Origin: Paenibacillus phytohabitans
Lineage (GTDB): Bacteria; Bacillota; Bacilli; Paenibacillales; Paenibacillaceae
Length of the DNA: 64,000 bases
Assembly (NCBI RefSeq): GCF_013141775.1
Contig: NZ_WHOB01000088.1
Coordinates: forward strand, 62,001 to 126,000
Direction of reading: 5' to 3'
Positions 9,052 through 18,900 of the stretch are shown here, one piece after another. The stretch's first letter is position 1; every line of letters begins with the position of its first letter. The position numbers and the translations under genes are program-made. The notes below the pieces were generated by a model. It saw nothing but the letters and a program-made list of their open reading frames with translations. It did not search any database and was not told the DNA's origin.

Positions 9052-9155
9052 GTTTCTACGCCGCGTTAAGAGAGGCTAACGTTCCGGACACGCAAACAGC
9101 AATCTGGTACGATGTTTTCACGTTTCTATGCCGCGTTAAGAGAGGCTAACGTTCC
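9052..9155. repeat. 34-bp direct repeat, two copies 70 bp apart
   Basis: The 34-bp unit occurs at 9052-9085 and 9122-9155 with a single mismatch. It begins GTTTCTAYGCCGCG and ends GGCTAACGTTCC. CGTTA and TAACG in the unit could form a small hairpin. It lies in the non-coding region between the yunB-like gene and the two-component promoter. Confidence 0.85.
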
Positions 9156-9172
9156 TGTCCGAGCAAATACAG

Positions 9173-9201
9173 AAGAGCCGCCCATTTCATTGGCGGCTCT
9201 T
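9173..9201. terminator. Stem-loop, probable terminator
   Basis: A perfect 10-bp stem, AAGAGCCGCC pairing with GGCGGCTCTT, has a loop of nine bases. Neither side has a long T run. It could end read-through from the yunB-like gene on the minus strand. Confidence 0.5.
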
Positions 9202-9284
9202 GCTTGCAAATTATAGTCTTTTTCATTATCGCTTCAACGGCCCGCAGGCCCGCATTATCGCTGTCCCTGACCCTTCAAGGTAAG

Positions 9285-9473
9285 CAGTTGGATTTTCTCC
9301 ACTTAATCATTCCGGTTTGCTTGCCTTACAGAATTTAATTGGATTTATGACACTTAATCCTGCCTATAACCCCGCCGTCAGCGAATCCGGCTGAAATTAA
9401 GTGCCGTTTTTCCAACTAAGTCACCGGGATCAGCGATTCTGCCAACAGCAGATGGAGTTTTTCCACTTATATG
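9285..9473. repeat. Four-unit intergenic array (TTGGATTTTnTCCACTTAAT family)
   Basis: Four related units lie at 9285-9308, 9337-9360, 9393-9420 (inverted) and 9450-9473. Each contains a version of TTGGA, T-rich bases and CACTTA. Steps between units are about 51, 56 and 57 bp, while the DNA between them is unrelated. The array ends just before the yunB-like stop codon. Confidence 0.7.
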
Positions 9474-9493
9474 TTCTACCAAACTATATCCCA

Positions 9494-10756
9494 TTACTCT
9501 CCGCCGCCCGCATTGGCCCCGGCATTTCCGGCGTTTGTGCTTGGCGCAGAGTTGCCGCTCCCGGCCGGTGTGTTATTCTCTCCGCTGTTCGTATTCCCGG
9601 CTCCCCCGCTTCCCTCAACAGCTGTACCGTCCACACCGGTGCCGCTCTTCTCTGTGTTCAGCGAAGGCGCCGGAATCGCGATTCCAGGTGCGCTGCTGCC
9701 GTTCTCGCCGACAGGCTGGCCCTGATTGTCGTAATAGTACATCGGGACATCGCCGACAACCATCAGGTAAGAGACAGGAATTTCTGTATCCACGATCTGC
9801 GGCTCCATATCAAACGGAATGACAACCGCTACCTCGGTAACAATATGAATAAAGACTTCAACGAGAATCATGTTGATGCCGGCATTTTGCTGCCGCGTGT
9901 TCAGTTCCACCTTTACCGCGCCCTGCGGTTCGATTTTGATCGGAATATCCGGCCCAAATGAGGCAATCAGCGGACTGCCCAGCGCCTGGCCCAGCGGGAT
10001 ATGCTCCGTCTGGTTATGCAGCTCCTGCAGCGTGGACTGGATGACTTCGGCCGCCTGTGAAGTAATCCGCATATGCTCCTTATAGTTGAGCATGAACCCG
10101 GATATTTTGCCGTTCTTATCCGTCTTCCAGTCAATCAGCGCTTCCGCGTTCCCGCCGTCCGCAACCTGGGAAGTAATCGCCTTGTTAATGGATTCCGTAG
10201 CGATTTGCTTCACCCGGATCTGCGCCAGATGGAGGATCGGCGGCTTCAAATGCTGCTCCACATAACGCAGCCCCTGAAGCACAGCCAGAATCAGCAGCAG
10301 GCTCAGGATGATCCAGAATCTGCCCCGGCGGCGCGGCTTCCGGCCTTTCCCTGCGCCAGCCTCCTGCTTCTTCCGCTCCCGGCCGCGGAACAGGCTGAAC
10401 CCCCCGCTCCGGCTGGCTTTGCGCCAGACACGGTAGCCCGGAGCGCCTGCTCCTGCACCGGGCGAAGCCGTCTCATAACCCGCTTCCTTCCTGTCCGGAC
10501 GGATTCCAGACCTCGAAGGCTTCGCCACGAATACACCGCCCCGGCTTGATGCCCCCGCCCCGGACCTGGACGGCTTCGCCGCGAATCTTGCTCCCGAACC
10601 CGGCGGCCGGAAGACTGCCTTCGACGGTTTGGCCTTGAACGCCGGGCTGCGCCCGGCCGGTCTCGGCAACCCGCTCCAGCTGAACCTCGGCAGACGCAGA
10701 CGCCCGAAGATTGATACGCCTGCCCGCCGGTTCCCCCATTTTCTGATTCTGCCCAT
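9494..10756 (-). CDS. yunB: YunB-like sporulation protein
   Basis: This 420-residue protein has a very basic N-terminal region of about 140 residues, then one membrane helix (WIILSLLLILAVLQGL), then a domain of about 200 residues that resembles Bacillus YunB (RVKQIATESINKAI at its start, and GSPLIASFGPDIPIKIEPQG). YunB is a mother-cell sporulation protein of unknown mechanism. Unlike the shorter Bacillus form, this one has an N-terminal extension with repeated AKPSR/K segments and a C-terminal tail rich in Gly, Ser, Asn and Ala. The ATG follows a GGGAGGG ribosome site. The call for the core domain is strong; the role of the extensions is unknown. Confidence 0.82.
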   Translation of the reverse strand: MGRIRKWGNRRAGVSIFGRLRLPRFSWSGLPRPAGRSPAFKAKPSKAVFRPPGSGARFAAKPSRSGAGASSRGGVFVAKPSRSGIRPDRKEAGYETASPGAGAGAPGYRVWRKASRSGGFSLFRGRERKKQEAGAGKGRKPRRRGRFWIILSLLLILAVLQGLRYVEQHLKPPILHLAQIRVKQIATESINKAITSQVADGGNAEALIDWKTDKNGKISGFMLNYKEHMRITSQAAEVIQSTLQELHNQTEHIPLGQALGSPLIASFGPDIPIKIEPQGAVKVELNTRQQNAGINMILVEVFIHIVTEVAVVIPFDMEPQIVDTEIPVSYLMVVGDVPMYYYDNQGQPVGENGSSAPGIAIPAPSLNTEKSGTGVDGTAVEGSGGAGNTNSGENNTPAGSGNSAPSTNAGNAGANAGGGE

Positions 10757-10883
10757 GCCTTGCAGTCCCTCCCGACATTCCTGCGGTCAAGCCGCCCATG
10801 TACTATAGGCTATTCGGGACGAACGCAAAATAACCCCACAATGTGGAAAAGCAGTGAAGACACTTATCCTTTTAACCGAAAAT

Positions 10884-10917
10884 GAGCAGTTCCCGGTGTA
10901 ACACCGAAGAACTGCTC
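10884..10917 (-). terminator. Rho-independent terminator of the TVP38-like gene
   Basis: GAGCAGTTC pairs with GAACTGCTC and an inner CGGTG pairs with CACCG. On the minus strand the hairpin is followed by ATTTTC. It lies downstream of the TVP38-like gene and ahead of yunB. Confidence 0.65.
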
Positions 10918-10980
10918 TACGCTTCTACTTCCTTCTATCCTTTATATAGATTGAACTGGAATTTGAGTTGGAGAAGGGAG

Positions 10981-11108
10981 TGACGGAGGGGAATTTTGGA
11001 ACTGTAGGAGCGGAAGCGTCCGCCTTTGTCTACGGATTTCTACCGCTAAAGGCGGTACAAATCAAGAAATCTGTAGACAACAGCGGCCGGAAGTCCAAAT
11101 ATTCACCG
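10981..11108 (+). repeat. Structured dispersed element, copy 1
   Basis: A block of about 125 bp is repeated in opposite orientation at 34814-34937. It contains a central hairpin ACCGC-TAAAG-GCGGT. This is enclosed by a stem of GTCTACGGATTTCT with AGAAATCTGTAGAC. The outer arms differ in sequence from copy 2 but remain paired. Flanks carry TATAGATTGAACT at 10945-10957 and its approximate complement at 11141-11156. Confidence 0.85.
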
Positions 11109-11160
11109 CAGTTACGAATACTTCTTTACTTAAAATCTTAAGTTTAATCTATATTGCCTC

Positions 11161-11772
11161 CTACCCCATCCGCTTACGCTTATCCTCCTGCAGATGCCCC
11201 CAGTGACGGCGGACAAAAATAGCGATCAGAATCACCATAAACACCGCATACCACGTAAGGAATCCGTTCCACTCCTCCCGGGGGACAATCAGCGAAGAGC
11301 TGATCGTTCCAAACAGCCAGATGTAAGACAGATTCCCAAGCACGGTCCCCCAGATAAAAGCAGCAGGCTTAATCGGAGAAACGGCCGACATCAGATTGAT
11401 AATATTGCTCGGCACAATCGGAATCGTACGCAGCAGCACCAGGGTCCAGATGCCGTAGCGGTCCAGATACATCTGCCATTTGTCATAGCGCTTCAGCTTA
11501 TATCCCCATTTCCGGTCAAACCACTCCGAAAGATAGCGCCGGAACAGGAAGTAGACGAGCACCGCACCAATATTACAGGCCAGCCAGCTGACAATCATCC
11601 CGCCAATAACATTAAATACAGAGACGTGAAGCACAATCAGGATCGCTAGTGGGAAAAATCCGAATAAACTTTGCAGTACCGCCAGCGGAACGGTAGCGAA
11701 TAGAATGGAAGGGCCGCTCAATCCAAGACTCTGCAGCAGCCAGTCGATCCAGGCATTAATGGTCTCGGTCAC
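11161..11772 (-). CDS. TVP38/TMEM64 (DedA-like) membrane protein
   Basis: This 203-residue integral membrane protein has a VTT/SNARE-associated domain. The diagnostic segment is RYGIWTLVLLRTIPIVPSNI, with the arginine and PxxP-like turn typical of the family, and about five hydrophobic helices surround it. These proteins are thought to act in lipid scrambling or envelope homeostasis, but the substrate of this member is unknown. The start is GTG with AAAGGGGAG upstream. It appears to be a single gene with its own terminator. Confidence 0.85.
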   Translation of the reverse strand: MTETINAWIDWLLQSLGLSGPSILFATVPLAVLQSLFGFFPLAILIVLHVSVFNVIGGMIVSWLACNIGAVLVYFLFRRYLSEWFDRKWGYKLKRYDKWQMYLDRYGIWTLVLLRTIPIVPSNIINLMSAVSPIKPAAFIWGTVLGNLSYIWLFGTISSSLIVPREEWNGFLTWYAVFMVILIAIFVRRHWGHLQEDKRKRMG

Positions 11773-11864
11773 GGAGTTCTCCCCTTTCCTGACTCCTTGC
11801 AGCAGCTGTCTCCTGATTTCATACTGAACATAAGGGAATCGCTCATTAACGTTTGTTTCGTGAA

Positions 11865-11969
11865 TCTCAAGTGGAAACGGCGTTGCCGTCCTTTAATAAG
11901 GACGGTACCGTTTCAGCGAGAAAGATAAGGAACATTTATTACGCGAAGCATATACATTCTTATCTTTTC
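11865..11969. repeat. Dispersed palindromic repeat, copy 2
   Basis: This is the second copy of the element at 3856-3953, in the same orientation. The hairpin arms GGAAACGG with CCGTTTC, and GCCGTCC with GGACGGT, are conserved; the loop is three bases longer and the AT-rich tail is diverged. It lies just upstream of the TVP38-like start on the minus strand. Confidence 0.8.
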
Positions 11970-11974
11970 AAGAA

Positions 11975-11996
11975 AAACACCCCTCTCGGGGTGTTT
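11975..11996 (-). terminator. Terminator of the opuA operon
   Basis: A compact 9-bp stem, AAACACCCC with GGGGTGTTT, has a 4-base loop. On the minus strand it is followed by a T-rich run. It lies 138 bp downstream of the betaine-binding protein gene. Confidence 0.8.
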
Positions 11997-12133
11997 GTTG
12001 AATGAGTTTGCTTATGATATGTACATCTAAAGAACAGTCGTTAGCGTACAAGTTAAAGAATTGTAGCCTATGTTCTTTCAATCATAGCACACATCGATCT
12101 TCTCTGCCAAATAGCTGATTCGCTGAACAATCT

Positions 12134-13018
12134 CTACAAATTCACTCCGGTAATCCACTCATTCACCTTGGCTTCATTGTTATCGACCCAATCTTTGGCT
12201 GCTTCCTCCGGCGATTGTCCGCCTTGGATCTTGACCATAACCTGAGCCATATCGTCTGCGGTCCATTTGAATTGGCTTAGGAACAGATATACATCGGGCA
12301 TATCATCCTTCAGACCTTTTCGTACCATAGTATGGATCTGTTCAGCACCGCCGTATACATTCTTGGGATCATCCAGATATTTCAGATCCATATTCGCGAA
12401 CATCCAGTGCGGAGTCCAGCCGGTAACTACGATCGGTTCATTGTTGTCAAAAGCTTTCTGCAGCTCCTGTGCCATCGCCGCCGAAGAGCTCTCAAGCAGC
12501 GTATAATCGCTTAATCCGTACGCTTCAATTGCCGCTTCAGTAGCCGTCATAATTCCGGCACCCGGTTCAATTCCGATAATCATATTATCCAGCGAAGCCG
12601 CAACCTCCGCATTGTTCAGATCCTCAATGGAATTGATATCCATATAAGCAGGAACGGCAAGTCCAGTCTTCGTTCCATCCAGATTCACACCGGCATCTAC
12701 GATATCATTACCGTATTTCTCCAGATAAGAAGCATGGGTGCCCGGCAGCCAAGCGGCTACCATCGCATCCGCACTTCCATCGGCAATCCCTGCCCACATT
12801 GGACCGGCATCGACCTGGAGCATTTCTACCGTAACGCCAAGCTTCGATTCCAGTACTTCCTTAACCACGTTCGTGCTGGCAATTTCCGAATCCCAGGCCA
12901 CATAAGCCAGCTTCACCGAAGAATTATCCTTGGACGAGCACCCGGAAATAACAACAACCATCATCAATAGCATAATCAAGCCAAGCTGGCTCAGTTTCAT
13001 CGATTTAAATTTACTCAT
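12134..13018 (-). CDS. opuAC: Glycine betaine ABC transporter binding lipoprotein
   Basis: This 294-residue OpuAC-type protein has a lipoprotein signal ending in the lipobox ISGC. It begins its binding fold with KLAYVAWDSEIASTNVV, typical of quaternary-amine binding proteins. Several aromatic residues, including the tryptophan pair region TGWTPHWMF, are of the kind that cage the trimethylammonium group. It is third in an ATPase-permease-binding protein operon, 17 bp after the permease. The system imports osmoprotectants such as glycine betaine. An AGAGGAG ribosome site supports the start. Confidence 0.93.
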   Translation of the reverse strand: MSKFKSMKLSQLGLIMLLMMVVVISGCSSKDNSSVKLAYVAWDSEIASTNVVKEVLESKLGVTVEMLQVDAGPMWAGIADGSADAMVAAWLPGTHASYLEKYGNDIVDAGVNLDGTKTGLAVPAYMDINSIEDLNNAEVAASLDNMIIGIEPGAGIMTATEAAIEAYGLSDYTLLESSSAAMAQELQKAFDNNEPIVVTGWTPHWMFANMDLKYLDDPKNVYGGAEQIHTMVRKGLKDDMPDVYLFLSQFKWTADDMAQVMVKIQGGQSPEEAAKDWVDNNEAKVNEWITGVNL

Positions 13019-13035
13019 ATGAATTAAACACTCCT

Positions 13036-13872
13036 CTATCCTTGTTGTTTGGGCTTGAACAGCTTCTGGGTCAGACGGTCCAGCAATATCGCAATAATAA
13101 CAATGGCAATTCCCGCTTCGAAGCCTGCTCCCGTCTTGGCCTGTGATACCGCACGGTACACATAGGCTCCGACACCCTGGGCGCCGATCATGGACGAGAT
13201 TACGACCATCGACAGTGACAGCATAATGGTCTGGTTAATACCGGCCATAATAGTCGGCAGGGCAATCGGCAGCTGCAGCTTGAACAGCTTCTGTCCTGCT
13301 GTCGATCCGAAGGCATCCGCAGCCTCCACCAGCTCCGGCGATACCTGCCGGATACCCAGGTTCGTTAGACGGATGGTTGGCGGGATAGCAAATATAATAG
13401 AAGCAATCACCCCGGGCACTACACCCAGAGAGAAGAACGATACCGCAGGCAGCAGATATACGAACGCCGGCATCGTCTGCATAAAGTCAAGTATAGGCGT
13501 AGCAATATTCTGGAAGGTCTTGCTCTGCGCACAGAGCACGCCCAGCGGAACCCCGATAATTACAGCCAGTAAGGAAGCCGTCAGCACAAGGGCCAGCGAC
13601 TGCATTGAGGGGTCCCATAATCCGAGATTATCAATCAGCAGCAGCCCGATCACTGCGAACAATGCCATCCGCCATTTGCCGATCCAATAAGCCAAAGCGG
13701 CGATAAGTATGGTCAGCACAATCGCGGGCAGGAATGTTAGCGCCGCATCAATGCCGCTTACCATTCCGCCGATCACAGCATGAATGAGATCGAAGAAGGG
13801 GCCGAAATAAGTCGTCAGCCAGTCTTCGAGCCATTCTACGCCCTTTCCGAGCGGTATTTTGGGTAAATTCAT
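13036..13872 (-). CDS. opuAB: Glycine betaine ABC transporter permease
   Basis: This 278-residue permease resembles OpuAB/ProW. Hydrophobic helices span about residues 40-270, and the EAADAFGSTAGQKLFKLQLP segment is the EAA motif that docks on the ATPase. The TTLPAFVYLLP-like segment, here MPAFVYLLPAVSFFSLGVVP, is typical of betaine permeases. The start overlaps the ATPase stop (ATGA), indicating coupled translation. The upstream ATPase and downstream binding protein complete one transporter. Confidence 0.94.
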   Translation of the reverse strand: MNLPKIPLGKGVEWLEDWLTTYFGPFFDLIHAVIGGMVSGIDAALTFLPAIVLTILIAALAYWIGKWRMALFAVIGLLLIDNLGLWDPSMQSLALVLTASLLAVIIGVPLGVLCAQSKTFQNIATPILDFMQTMPAFVYLLPAVSFFSLGVVPGVIASIIFAIPPTIRLTNLGIRQVSPELVEAADAFGSTAGQKLFKLQLPIALPTIMAGINQTIMLSLSMVVISSMIGAQGVGAYVYRAVSQAKTGAGFEAGIAIVIIAILLDRLTQKLFKPKQQG

Positions 13873-15068
13873 GAACCAAGTCCTCCTTCCGGAACCGCAT
13901 TACCGGCAAGTGCGGACAGCACGGCTCCCTTGATGACAATGCCCTTCAGCTTGTCACCCTCGTCTACTACGGCAACCGGCAGATGCGTCTCCGACATCAT
14001 CTCGAACAGGTCATTCAGCAGGGTATCCGGCCGTACACGGGGAATCTCCCGCTGCATGACTTCCAGAATGCTCCGGTTCTCTTTCAGTGCCTGTGCCGCA
14101 TTCTCCGCTGTAATTACACCTTGGAGCTTCATTTCATTATCCGCCACATACAGGCTGGATACTCCGCTGTCCCGCATAAGCTGCAGGGCTACCCGGGGTC
14201 CGCGTTCCGGACGGATCATCTCCGGCTGGCGCATGACATGAGCGGCGGTCAGCACCTTGGACAAGTCGACGTCCTCAACGAATCGTTCTACATATTTATT
14301 CGCAGGCTGAATGAGGATCTCTTCCGGCGAACCGATCTGGACAATGACGCCGTCCTTCATCAGTGCAATCCGGTCACCAATCCGCAGCGCCTCATCGAGA
14401 TCATGCGTGATGAATACAATGGTCTTCTTCACTCTGGCCTGCAGCTCCAGCAGCTCCTGCTGCATATCCTTGCGGATCAGCGGATCAAGCGCACTGAAGG
14501 CCTCATCCATCAGCAGGATATCCGGATCATTGGCCAGCCCTCTGGCCAGACCGACACGCTGCTGCATGCCGCCGCTCAGCTGATCCGGGCGGTGATGCTC
14601 CCAGCCCTTAAGGCCGACCAGCTCGAGTGCCTCCATGGCAAGACGGGTTCGCTTGCTTTTCTCCACACCTTGCACTTCCAGTCCGTATTCAGCATTGGCC
14701 AGCACACTGCGGTGTGGGAACAACGCGAACTTTTGAAAGACCATGCCGATATTCTTGCGCCGGAACTCTCTTAGCTGCTCCGGATTCATCTGGACAACAT
14801 CCTTGCCCTTGAACAATACTTGGCCCCCAGTGGGCTCAATCAGCCGGTTCAATAACCGGACGAGCGTGGACTTACCGCTGCCCGACAATCCCATAATGAC
14901 AAATATTTCTCCTTCTTCAATGCTGAATTCGGCTTTATTCACGCCAACCGTTAGCTTGGCTTCCCGGGCAATCTTCTCTTTGGACCAGCCTTGTTCTAAT
15001 AATGGAAGTGCCCGTACCGCATCATGACCGAATACTTTGGTAAGCTGTTTCACCTCTATAATTGCCAT
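13869..15068 (-). CDS. opuAA: Glycine betaine ABC transporter ATP-binding protein with CBS pair
   Basis: This 399-residue ATPase has Walker A GLSGSGKST (60-68), signature LSGGM (164-168) and Walker B ILLMDE (184-189). A C-terminal tandem CBS module (about 275-395) follows; in OpuA systems the CBS domains sense ionic strength or bind c-di-AMP. The ATG has an AAGGAGGTCACC ribosome site. It heads the opuA operon. A divergent GbsR-like repressor gene starts 256 bp away, suggesting the usual osmotic or choline-linked control. A KimA-like importer, another c-di-AMP-linked family, is in the same window. Confidence 0.95.
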   Translation of the reverse strand: MAIIEVKQLTKVFGHDAVRALPLLEQGWSKEKIAREAKLTVGVNKAEFSIEEGEIFVIMGLSGSGKSTLVRLLNRLIEPTGGQVLFKGKDVVQMNPEQLREFRRKNIGMVFQKFALFPHRSVLANAEYGLEVQGVEKSKRTRLAMEALELVGLKGWEHHRPDQLSGGMQQRVGLARGLANDPDILLMDEAFSALDPLIRKDMQQELLELQARVKKTIVFITHDLDEALRIGDRIALMKDGVIVQIGSPEEILIQPANKYVERFVEDVDLSKVLTAAHVMRQPEMIRPERGPRVALQLMRDSGVSSLYVADNEMKLQGVITAENAAQALKENRSILEVMQREIPRVRPDTLLNDLFEMMSETHLPVAVVDEGDKLKGIVIKGAVLSALAGNAVPEGGLGS

Positions 15069-15324
15069 GGTGACCTCCTTCTCTCCCCTTAATATTTCAG
15101 GTTAGTTCTCCTGACCTAGTGTAACGGACTTGTGAAAAGAGACGCAAAGCGCATATTCGCTTAAAATTTAGTGTACAGTTTTAACTTTACGAACTTTACG
15201 TATAGAATACTCTGTTTAACGCCATATTCCGTTCTAGATGAATTCTTTACTTATAGCAGCGGATTTGATTACAATACATTGGAGAGGTTTGTTGCCTGTC
15301 AGCCTATTCCTCAGGAGGGACATC
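15069..15324. promoter_or_regulatory. Divergent opuA/gbsR control region
   Basis: This 256-bp gap holds both promoters. Near 15170-15225 is an AT-rich segment with direct repeats of AACTTTACG and a small palindrome GTAT-AGA-ATAC, which could be the repressor operator. A minus-strand TTGCGT and TACACT pair, 18 bp apart, could be the opuA promoter. None of these was tested. Confidence 0.45.
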
Positions 15325-15879
15325 ATGAATGATTTAGAGGGGCTTCTGCCCGAACAAATAGAGCGAATCAGCAAAGTCCGGGAGCGGGTCATCGATTCCA
15401 TCGGTAAAAATATGGATTTGTACGGGATTACCCTCTCCATTGGGCATTTATACGGTTACATGTATTTCAATCAGGGTCCGGTTACACTGGACGAACTGAG
15501 CAGCACTATGGGTATGAGCAAGACATCGATGAGTACCGGTGTGCGTACGCTGCTGGATCTGAAGATGATCGATAAAGTCTGGGGAAAAGGCACCCGCAAG
15601 GATCTGTTCGAGGTGGTCCCCGACTGGCATCAGAACTTCAGTGACTACTTCTCCATTAAATGGAGAAAAGCAGTCGAGGGTAATATGACTGCACTTAACA
15701 AATCATTGTCCGAGATCCAGCAGATGAAGCAAGAATATGCGGACGAGCCGGACATCGGACGTCTGCTTTTGACCGATGAGGCCAAAATAGAGGAAGCGAT
15801 CAAATATTACCGCTGGCTGCTGAAGCTGATCGAAGCGCTGGAGACCGGCAAGATTTTTGAATTGATCCCTAAAGAATAA
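15325..15879 (+). CDS. GbsR/MarR-type repressor of betaine uptake
   Basis: This 184-residue protein matches the GbsR/OpcR branch of MarR regulators: LYGITLSIGHLYGYMYF near the N-terminus, then a winged helix (about 45-105) with LSSTMGMSKTSMSTGVRTL as the recognition region. I chose the ATG with AGGAGG six bases upstream; an in-frame start 87 bp earlier has no such site and adds an unrelated leader. GbsR proteins repress betaine or choline uptake genes. Its divergent position beside opuA points to that operon as the target. It ends in a terminator shared with the laminarinase gene. Confidence 0.88.
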   Translation: MNDLEGLLPEQIERISKVRERVIDSIGKNMDLYGITLSIGHLYGYMYFNQGPVTLDELSSTMGMSKTSMSTGVRTLLDLKMIDKVWGKGTRKDLFEVVPDWHQNFSDYFSIKWRKAVEGNMTALNKSLSEIQQMKQEYADEPDIGRLLLTDEAKIEEAIKYYRWLLKLIEALETGKIFELIPKE

Positions 15880-15916
15880 TATCAGCCATATACGTTAATC
15901 CTATCCGCACAAATGC

Positions 15917-15956
15917 AAACGGCCGCGATCCTTAAATTCAAGGATCGCGGCCGTTT
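15917..15956. terminator. Bidirectional terminator
   Basis: A perfect 17-bp stem, AAACGGCCGCGATCCTT with its complement, has a 6-base loop. It separates the convergent regulator and laminarinase genes and can work in both directions. Confidence 0.93.
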
Positions 15957-15978
15957 ATCATTATCTGTTAATGTACCG

Positions 15979-18900
15979 TTACGGAATATCCACCAGGCTG
16001 ACATCATCGATATAAATATGGTTGCCGGCCTGGATGGCCGTGTTGGTCTGTGCGTTGTTTCCGTCAATGAGCCCCATAAGGAATACCAGATGTGCACCCG
16101 CATCGGTACTGTCATTCATAGTGAAGGTGAAGCTGTACGCCTCCATCTCACCGGTCAGAGCAATGGCTGTCACCGGTAAATACTTGTTGTAATCCGGGCC
16201 CAAGTGCTCAACGGCCACTTCAATCAGCCGGTTCACATCCGAACGGGCCTTGAAGGTCAGGGTATAGGTCTTGCCTTGCACAAGCTTCAGGTCTCTGTAA
16301 TCGACCTGCGCAGCGAAGTTAGCTATTCCGGTGAAATTCAGTAAGACCGCCAGTTCGCCGTTCTGGACTGCGGCTGAGCCAGGTCCGTCGAAGTATTGCG
16401 TCCAGCCCTTAATGCCCTGATCCGCATTGAAGGTGCCGTTATCCAGCGTGCCGCTGGCAGGTTCGATGACCGGACCGCCTGTAACCTCTCTTACCACAAT
16501 ATCATCCAGCGAAATGGTGTGCGCAGTACCGTTGGCCGTCCCGTCTTCACCTACGGTTTTGCCGATCAGATAGTTCAGCTTCAGCGGGCTGTCATTCGTA
16601 ACACTGAACTGCGCGCTGTAAGTCGCCCAGGTTGCGGTGACATCGAACTTCGCTTGAGCTGACTGGGCCGAGGTTTCGCTGTACTCCACAATAATCTGCC
16701 GCGCAACCGTAGATTTGGCCTTGAAGCTCAGCTCGTAGGTTTTGCCTGCTTCCAGCTTGATATGCTCCTGATAGAACTGTGTACTCCAGGTATCGCCGCC
16801 GGCAGCGGCAATCTCGATCTCCGCGACACCCTCGTTCACCTTAAAGTTTGAGACTCCGCCTCCCCCGGACCATGTCGACCAACCCGAGTCACCGCTTGTG
16901 AATGAACCGTTGACCACCAGATTGTTGTCATTGGCCAGAATGGCCTGAACGACACTTGAGCCTACATAACCGTCAGCTTCCACGGTAATCTTATAGCTGC
17001 CCTCTGCCGGGAATGCTGCGGCACCGATGATAATCGCGCCGGGCTTCAGACTGTAAAGTTCATCCGCGAGCGTGACACCGTCCACCTTCACGGCATTAAT
17101 TTTGCCGGACCAGTCTCCCTTCTCTATGAAGGTAAGCTCGATCGGCTGTGACATCCGGTTACCGGTGCTGTCTGCGAGCAGCTCCTGCGGCTTGGCCGGC
17201 GCGTCCTTGATCTCGAACTTCACATTGTCGATGATGATGTCATGGCTCTGCGGAACGCTCACACCGCCCACCTTGCCAAGCAGGAATTTCAGCGAAAGCG
17301 TATCATTCGTTGCCTGCCGGAATTCGAATCTGTAATGATCTGTTGCCGGTGATACATCGATTGTCTTATCCATTGAAGAGATGTATTTCGCATTCTCCGC
17401 CTTCACGCTGATCTGGCGGGCAACGCTGGAGCTGGCATCGAATTCGACCACATAATCGGAGCCGGCAGCCGCCTTCAGCCCATTCTGGAACAGCATGACC
17501 GAATATGCCTGGTTACCGGTATTCGTAATGCTGAATTTCGCCGCCCCGTCCACTGCCGCCGCAGTACTCTGCCCGCCGTCTTCCGTAACCAGCCGCTCCC
17601 AGCTGTTCAGGCCGAAGCTGAAGTCCCCGTTCAGCAATGGGTAATAGGTCAGGGTAGGGTCATAATAGAAGCTGGTGCGCAGCAGAACGAAATTATCCAC
17701 ATACACGGTTCCGGCAGTCCCGCCAAGCCGCAGGACGAATTGACCCAGATGATCCGTTGCTCCTGCAAGGTTAGTGAACACCGCTTCTACCTGCTGTTTG
17801 TCTGCTGTAAGCTGCACGGGCTGTGAAGCATATACCTGCCCGTTATTGCCCTGCAGTTCAATTACTGCCGTCCGTGCGGAGGAGCTCTCGGCTTCAAAAG
17901 TCAGCTTATAATCCTGCCCCTGCACCAGGAAGATTCCCTTCTGCAGCAATGCAGCGTCAGCGCTGCCGCCATCCCCGCCTGAAATCTCAAGCTTCAGGAC
18001 ACCCGGGTCTATTACAACCGGAAGCACCGCTGCACCGCCGGCAGCCGTGGTGTGCCAATAGCTCAGCCGGTCCGGCTCGCCCAGATCAAAGCTGCCATTG
18101 TAGAGATGGTTGCCGCTGCCCAGCGGCGTTTTGGCACTGTCATGATCGAAGGGGATACTCTCAATCTCTTCGAGCCTGGCATTACCGAGCCATACCGGTG
18201 AAGCATTCGTGCCCATATTGAACTCGATCCGCGCTACGTTGTCCGAGCTCTCCTTCATTTGAAACATCGTCTCGAAATGCTGAATCTCCGCTGTCAGATC
18301 AGCTTTGAATGCCGGAGAATACGACGGGAATCCCAGCGGCGCCCCGCCTGTCAGGCGGACACTAATATCACGCGCCGTATCCGTCTTGGCATCGAAGCTC
18401 AGCTTGTAGTATCTTCCCTTCGCGACTGAGACGATGGCCTGCGGCTGAATCGAATAAGAATTTCCGCCGGCGCTGCTGATGTTCACCTTGAGGAAATTCT
18501 GCCCGCCTATCGGCTCAACCGATAGAGCTGCATCCGCTCCTTCATCCTTGTACAATACCCAGTGCGCTGTATTCGGAATGCCCATTCCGGCATCGCCTTC
18601 CACTTGTTCGGTGAAGCCGCTGTTATGAATGAAGTTGCCGTCCCCAAGCGGCAGCTTAGCTCCCTCCAGATAAGGCTCCTTCTCAAACTCAACCGGTACC
18701 GGTTCCCGGTACTCGCGTCCGGTCAGATCATATATTCTGACATAGTCAATCTCCATGGAACTCGGAAATACTGTATCCTCTGTAGGGTCACCGTCAAAGT
18801 TACCGCCTACCGCCAGGTTCATCAGAAGGTGGAATCTCTGGTTGAACGGTGCCGGATACGCATTCATTGCCGGCTGGCCGCTGCTCTTGCTGTACCAGTC

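Noticed and set aside
9052..9155. CRISPR array
   Set aside because: Only two 34-bp units with a 36-bp gap, no further units and no cas genes; CRISPR is not supported.
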